Shown here piece by piece: positions 14,201 to 16,500 of a DNA stretch of 16,500 nucleotides (positions are counted from its first letter, which is position 1; the number at the start of each line of letters is the position of its first letter). Below the pieces are notes generated by a model that was given only the letters and a program-made list of their open reading frames with translations, had not been told where the DNA came from and did no database searches. The DNA lies in contig VBLV01000053.1 of assembly GCA_005879045.1 (NCBI GenBank), positions 1 through 16,500 of the forward strand, given 5' to 3'. The translations under genes and the position numbers were made by a program. This stretch comes from Methanobacteriota archaeon. GTDB taxonomy: Archaea > Thermoplasmatota > Thermoplasmata > RBG-16-68-12.

Positions 14201-15494
14201 CCAAGGCTTCGCTGGCCGCCTCAAGGGATGTTCGCAAACCTTCGGCTTCCTTGGTCCGCTTCGCAATCTCCCGAGCCCGGGCCTGGAGGAGTTCTCGGTT
14301 GTCCTCGATCTCGCGCGCGCGAGCCTCGTCCTTGACCTTGTTCTGTTCTGCCAATCGTTCCGCAGTTTCCTCGACCTTCTTCTCGGTCTTCTCCGCGGCT
14401 CGTTCTCGTTCTTTGATTGCCTTGAACGCCTTTTCGGCCTCCAGCACTCGCTCCGCCGCAAGCCGCGACGCTTTTTCGGACTCCGCCTCCCGCGCCTCGA
14501 TCTGGGTCTCACTCCCCGCGAGGGCTGCCTCCCGGTCGGCGAGGGCTTTCGCTCGCCCGTCGAGTTTCGACCATTGGGCCCTCAGGTCCGATTCCTTCTC
14601 GGTGAGTTCGCCGGCTTTGCCCGCTCGCTTTCGAAGTTCGTCCACCTCATCTTTCAGGCGGGCGACCCGGTCCTTCTCCTGGTCGGCGGCGTTCTGGGCT
14701 TTCGTGAGCTCCGTGGTCAGCGAGGCCTCTCGGTCCTTGCCCTCGCGTCGTGCGGATTGCGTCTCTGCACGCGCCGACTCCAAGTTCCGGAGCATCTTCG
14801 CGAGGTCCTTCCGGGCGTTCTCGAGGTCCTTCTCGAGTTCTGTCGTCCGCTTGTCCGCATGATCCCGCAGCGCCTTTCGTGTCTCCGTGAGCTCGGCCTC
14901 ACGCGCCTCGAGCTTCGTGCGGGACGATTCGATCTCCCGCTGGGCCTCTTTCACGTCGCGATTCGTCGCATCGAGCTTCTCCTGGAGCCCTGCGAGGGAC
15001 TTCTCGCGGGCGGCGAGTTCCCGCTGTCGCCCGTCGAGGGACTCGACGAGGGTTTCGACCTCCCCTTCGTGCTTCCGGAGGGACGCTTCCTTCGCGTCGA
15101 CGGCCGCTCGTTTCTTCTCGGCCTTGTCCATCGCGGCCTCGGCGTCCGCCATGGCGGCTTTGTTCTTCCGCAGGTCCTGGAGTTCCTCCCGCGCCTCCTT
15201 GAGTTCGCCTTCGAGTTCCTTCAGGGCTTTCTTCGTCTCGCGTTCCGCGGCCGTACTCGCGGCCTCGAGATCCTTCACCCGCGTCTGCAGGCCGTGGATC
15301 GTGTCGTCGTGGCGGGCGATCTGCGCGGTCTTCGCGTCGGAAAGCTTGCGGGCGTCCTCGAGCTCTTTCCGGAGCTGCGCTTCGCGGGCTCTCGCCTCTT
15401 CCCGCTCTGCGGCGTCGACCTTCAGTAGGGCCGGCGCGTCAAGCTCTTCCTCGTCGGTCTCGAGGGACTTCCGGGCGTTCTCGCGCAGTCCCAT
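8208..15494 (-). CDS. Giant coiled-coil protein (2,428 residues) with internal repeat arrays
   Basis: Almost the whole protein is predicted coiled coil. Heptads rich in Glu, Lys, Arg, Ala and Leu run from about residue 25 to the end (final stretch ENRERAIKNQEAELERRR). I find one proline (about residue 21), no cysteine, three tryptophans and two tyrosines. There is no signal peptide, membrane helix, Walker motif or SMC-type head, so it is neither an SMC nor a Rad50 protein. Residues about 192-1190 are an array with a 239-residue period (anchors DELRKRAGKAGEL at about 285, 524, 763 and 1002). A second array with a 154-residue period covers roughly residues 1550-1870. A continuous rod would be about 360 nm long. 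It follows the upstream coiled-coil gene after 6 bases without a Shine-Dalgarno sequence, implying coupled translation. A cytoplasmic scaffold or filament is inference. Its stop abuts the membrane-protein gene's stop. Confidence 0.9.
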   Translation of the reverse strand: MGLRENARKSLETDEEELDAPALLKVDAAEREEARAREAQLRKELEDARKLSDAKTAQIARHDDTIHGLQTRVKDLEAASTAAERETKKALKELEGELKEAREELQDLRKNKAAMADAEAAMDKAEKKRAAVDAKEASLRKHEGEVETLVESLDGRQRELAAREKSLAGLQEKLDATNRDVKEAQREIESSRTKLEAREAELTETRKALRDHADKRTTELEKDLENARKDLAKMLRNLESARAETQSARREGKDREASLTTELTKAQNAADQEKDRVARLKDEVDELRKRAGKAGELTEKESDLRAQWSKLDGRAKALADREAALAGSETQIEAREAESEKASRLAAERVLEAEKAFKAIKERERAAEKTEKKVEETAERLAEQNKVKDEARAREIEDNRELLQARAREIAKRTKEAEGLRTSLEAASEALERREVELETEITRTKAALESEADRSGALEKDLNTSRKDLAKAVRTLESVRAEADASRRQLQDQEKAVNGELTKARSAIEEEKGKVARLKEEVDELRKRAGKAGELSGKESDLKAQFARLDARSKDLGDRDATLTANEARVREREAASDKVSRAAAERALEAETALKAMKERERALEKAEKKLQETEGERAKRAKAKEETRARELDEARKLLQTREREDAKRIKEVAGLQASLRAANEALERRELELEAEITRAKAAVESEADRSGALEKDLNVSRKDVAKLMRSFETAKAEAEAARRQGQDRQKEIAGELAKARAAVDEARAEGARLKDDVDELRKRAGKAGELSERESVLKAQLAKLGAQSKDLADREATLTASEARVREREAGSEKASRAAAERALEAETALKAMKERERALEKAEKRLQETEEERAKRGQAREETHERELDEARKLLQARAREDGKRIKEVESLQSSLRAAHEALERRELELEAESTRAKAALQSEAHRSAALEKDLNASRKDLAKSIRSFETAKAEAEAARQQAQDRQKEFSGELAKVRAAVDDERSNAARLKAEVDELRKRAGRASELGERESQLKSQMTKFDARSKSLGEREAALAGSEARVREREAASAKASRSAAERVLEAENALKAIKERERGVEKAEKKLQETQEQFAQREKAREETHSKELDEARKLLQARDREIAKRDKAVDGLQESLHAANGALQRREIELKTELTRTKTQLESETHRANSLAKSFETARTTSAKASELATRESAVEKTKTDLESREKRLVKAQADQDSTAKILQRREGDLVRREKEVLKAETENQAAAKALKAREREITQRDQRIEARSTAADDRLTRREQGLRERTEALTKQKRELDAQSKILAAQERSQAEAKDELAGLRAALERRERQMHKAAEEAGAAASDLKSREEAVVQRETATKTNEVNLQSRQRELGKLASKVSQEKADLGKLREELRGRRVDLDRAQKEFERATGQAAEHATDLEKRETELAKKSKAQEGEAAKVALQLGAAQQAERAVKARETALTAAQEKLEEGRSGLADAEKALITQRAAMQRDGSKLAKGREELSDRRTELEGIQKRIKVSTAELDTREAALSKREAEIAEHARELEAARVQVASQTEAAKREDRLLKARAAAVSKGERDLAEAQGALAENQKVSKMERSAFARESDELAKRKSQLGADAKAVEEREKELRSGEAGLKAAQAKLESRIAFVERQDETIALARAELEKRQTNAAKERTELKDANAEIEQARKELDSEREALEASRAEVAAQTDAVQRQEKAAKTREANLTKLQTEITEAQSLVAGANKSLSEERAALQRDESKLARREKQLEEHGRGLSVQEKELRSALDAHKTAIAKFESRSIDLERREEAHAAALADLEKKESGFAAERLEFRESNAELERGRKALGSDRKAVDAMRSDLTEKTKALEARLRDIGAKEATHVEREKSISTAEADLAKREKLQTSSRKEWEDHQVAATRDTKRRETAAKSELEEARRLLAAVETKEKQLGLRETEFRAKEAQLRRSEANLERRESVLNTGTKDVTAKEAALEATESRLAQRGRELDRRQQAMDKSADELAAHKKAIETAAQAQAKDARDLSASQKEVVRAQASLEALDKRTRSDSKKLEGRLAAAKAAETRLAAAEESLRTRETQLAAHEADIKETLADLAKTAKSLDDRQSETKEREDALKVLATALDKRSAVADQAERGIDQRQAELDRIAKDLGTAKESLTTESRKLAEARKATDRSKAEIGRRAKELESQAGLIESREEEAAELKTKAMSLLKYAEKAADEKSRELKERVQEEDARLEAERVKVEKAARGYEDLEERERHLETATAEFEARTKALDQREKKLKDEVAGIARERTETKAIWKNVEAERERVSRKEATIESLVERTLEKERESLVGEKEKVRAAAADLKGKDKATERERIRLQTLGRDLETLKGRLENRERAIKNQEAELERRREEVRRMREKIQELL
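9890..10850 (-). repeat. Second internal repeat of the giant coiled coil, 154-residue period (about two copies)
   Basis: Two neighbouring segments align: EVAAQTDAVQRQEKAAKTRE with VQVASQTEAAKREDRLLKAR, and QEKELRSALDAH with REKELRSGEAGL. Both anchor pairs are offset by exactly 462 bases (154 codons, 22 heptads). Another related pair (QRDESKLARREKQL and QRDGSKLAKGREEL) is offset by 798 bases (38 heptads), so older copies with other spacings may exist. Divergence is greater than in the 239-residue array. Confidence 0.6.
11915..14920 (-). repeat. Main internal repeat array of the giant coiled coil, 717-nt period, four anchors plus a shortened fifth
   Basis: The anchor encoding DELRKRAGKAGEL recurs at 14640, 13923, 13206 and 12489, each exactly 717 bases (239 codons) apart. 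Each unit runs through REREAASEKASRAAAERALE, KERERALEKAEKKLQE, ELDEARKLLQ, ALERRELELEAEI and GALEKDLNxSRKDLAK-like blocks. The first copy upstream of 14640 is only the second half of a unit. A fifth anchor (KASEL at about 11916) is 537 bases on, so that copy lacks 60 codons. The middle units are nearly identical in DNA over parts of their length, for example 12961-13020 against 13678-13737 with about two differences. Confidence 0.85.
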
Positions 15495-15500
15495 CGGCCA

Positions 15501-16500
15501 TCACAACAGCTGAAGCTGTTCGAGGAGCTTCTCGTAAAGCGCAAACCTCTCCGACTTCGCGAACTTCCGGATCTTGTCCTTCGGCAAGTCTCCGAGCAGC
15601 TCGTCGATGTCTTTCATCACGACCTTCAATTCGCCTTTCAGGTTGAGCAGTTCCTTCTGCTGCTCCATCAGCTGGTTCCGCTCCTCCATGAGGCGCTCCA
15701 TCTGCTCTTCGAGCTGGATCATCCGGGCCTGGAGGGCGCCGAGCTCTTGATCGGACTTGATCGTGACCGGGGTGGGTTCGTCTTTCGACGCGGTGCGGGC
15801 CGCGCTGGACTTCTGTTCCAAGTCCCACCGTCGTCGTTCGAGGTCGACTTCCGCCTCGCTCAACGCGTGGTGACGTTCGTCGAGGAGCCGGGCCTTTTCC
15901 CGCATCAGCTCCTCCCGCTTCTCGATCTCCCGCTCCCGTTCGTGGACGCGATTCATGACGGTCCGGAATTCATCCTCCCGGCGGACGAAGTCCGACTCCC
16001 GCTCCTTGAGCTGCCCGAACGCCTTCTCCCGCGATTCGAGCTCGTGCCGGAACGCAGAAATCCGACCGCGGAGGGACGTCTCGCGTGCCTTCAACTCCTC
16101 CTTCTGCATGCGCAAGATGTTGCGGTACGTCGTCTCCATGTCGACGAGCCCCTCCTCGAGTTTCAGGATGTCCTCCTTCTCCAGGAGGAGCGTCTCGATC
16201 TGCCGCTTCAGGTCCTCGCGCTCGCGGATGTGGTCGGGATCCTCGGAGCCCTCGAGCGTCTTGATCCGGGCTTGGGCCCGTTCGATCAGCGCCTCCATCT
16301 GCTCGAGGCGCTGCTTGCGCCGCTCGAGCATTCGATCGAACGGCTCCGCGAGCTTCCAGAGGGACTCTTCCATCTCTCCTTCGGCGCGATCCGCCTCGAG
16401 GAATGATGCCGGCTCGGCGCCCGGCTCCCCTCCGGGCGCGCCTCGGCTTCGTGCCTTCTCGCGGCTCAGTTGCAGGATGCGCCGCAGGTACTCCTCCTCC
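15501..16500 (-). CDS. Coiled-coil protein, 5' end outside the window
   Basis: The frame is open from the right edge of the window to a TGA at 15501-15503. An internal ATG at 16373 (MEESLWKLAEPF) would give 290 residues. The 127 bases before it are open in the same frame and read like coding sequence (EYLRRILQLSREKARSRG, then a Gly/Pro/Ala-rich linker), and the GGAG before that ATG is too close to act as a normal ribosome binding site. The gene therefore probably starts beyond 16500. Residues about 12-180 after MEES form a charged coiled coil with REE/RRE-rich heptads like its neighbour. An SKDEPTPVT linker breaks it, and a second helix (QARMIQLEEQMERLMEERNQ) follows. A compact C-terminal motif, LGDLPKDKIRKFAKSERFAL plus YEKLLEQL, ends it. 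I have seen such LP..I..FA.S..F..Y endings in archaeal proteins but cannot name the family. It probably partners the giant coiled coil encoded next. Confidence 0.75.
   Translation of the reverse strand, partial: EEEYLRRILQLSREKARSRGAPGGEPGAEPASFLEADRAEGEMEESLWKLAEPFDRMLERRKQRLEQMEALIERAQARIKTLEGSEDPDHIREREDLKRQIETLLLEKEDILKLEEGLVDMETTYRNILRMQKEELKARETSLRGRISAFRHELESREKAFGQLKERESDFVRREDEFRTVMNRVHEREREIEKREELMREKARLLDERHHALSEAEVDLERRRWDLEQKSSAARTASKDEPTPVTIKSDQELGALQARMIQLEEQMERLMEERNQLMEQQKELLNLKGELKVVMKDIDELLGDLPKDKIRKFAKSERFALYEKLLEQLQLL

Noticed and set aside
11915..14920. CRISPR array or satellite DNA, suggested by regular repeats
   Set aside because: The 717-bp period is entirely protein-coding, keeps one frame and has no short direct repeats separated by unique spacers.
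9003..15428. Very long plus-strand open frames opposite the giant coiled-coil gene (673 and 909 codons)
   Set aside because: They are mirror frames of a Glu/Lys/Arg/Leu-rich gene with biased codons; their translations are Leu/Arg/Ser-rich repeats with no recognisable domain, start signal or neighbour logic.
8208..15494. SMC, Rad50 or other chromosome-segregation ATPase
   Set aside because: There is no Walker A, Walker B or signature motif at either end and no hinge; only coiled coil is present.

Overview
The window looks like a high-GC archaeal chromosome segment, most likely from an uncultured Thermoplasmatota-type euryarchaeon; the phylum is an inference from gene content. Supporting signs are TATA-box-like promoters (3656-3664, 5468-5475), an archaeal NikR-like regulator, an ArsR-type regulator with an S-layer-like effector region, a GlmU-type nucleotidyltransferase fused to a left-handed beta-helix, and GTG starts with GGAGG-type ribosome binding sites. 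No RNA gene, insertion sequence or CRISPR array was seen. No gap between genes exceeds 230 bases.

Left part (1-5421): a NikR-like ribbon-helix-helix regulator; a minus-strand pair for amino-sugar activation, a GlmU-like enzyme followed with no gap by glmS; a divergent ArsR-type regulator ending in a calcium-loop-like motif; and a minus-strand two-domain winged-helix regulator. glmS and the winged-helix gene are both broken in frame.

Middle (5422-8207): a plus-strand three-gene operon for cell-surface or membrane proteins, divergent from the winged-helix regulator across one symmetric TATA element. It encodes a secreted beta-propeller protein with a DUF4430-like N-terminal domain (also frame-broken), a membrane-anchored DUF4430 protein, and a six-helix membrane protein resembling an ECF-type substrate-binding (S) component. 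I read this as a candidate ligand-capture and uptake system. No energising ECF T or A component is visible in the window.

Right half (8208-16500 and beyond): two minus-strand coiled-coil genes. The upstream one enters from outside the window. The second encodes a 2,428-residue protein with one proline and no cysteine. It contains an array with an exact 239-residue (717-nt) period, a fifth copy shortened by 60 residues, and a second array with a 154-residue period. If continuous it would form a rod of roughly 360 nm, so a cytoplasmic scaffold or filament is the natural guess.

Three genes between positions 1900 and 6720 are disrupted, while the 7.3-kb coiled-coil gene is open throughout. Two of the breaks look like short deletions at microhomology (about 23 and about 50 nt), and all three leave the same residual phase. 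This is either an assembly or strain-mixture artefact or a real run of deletions, and raw reads would decide.
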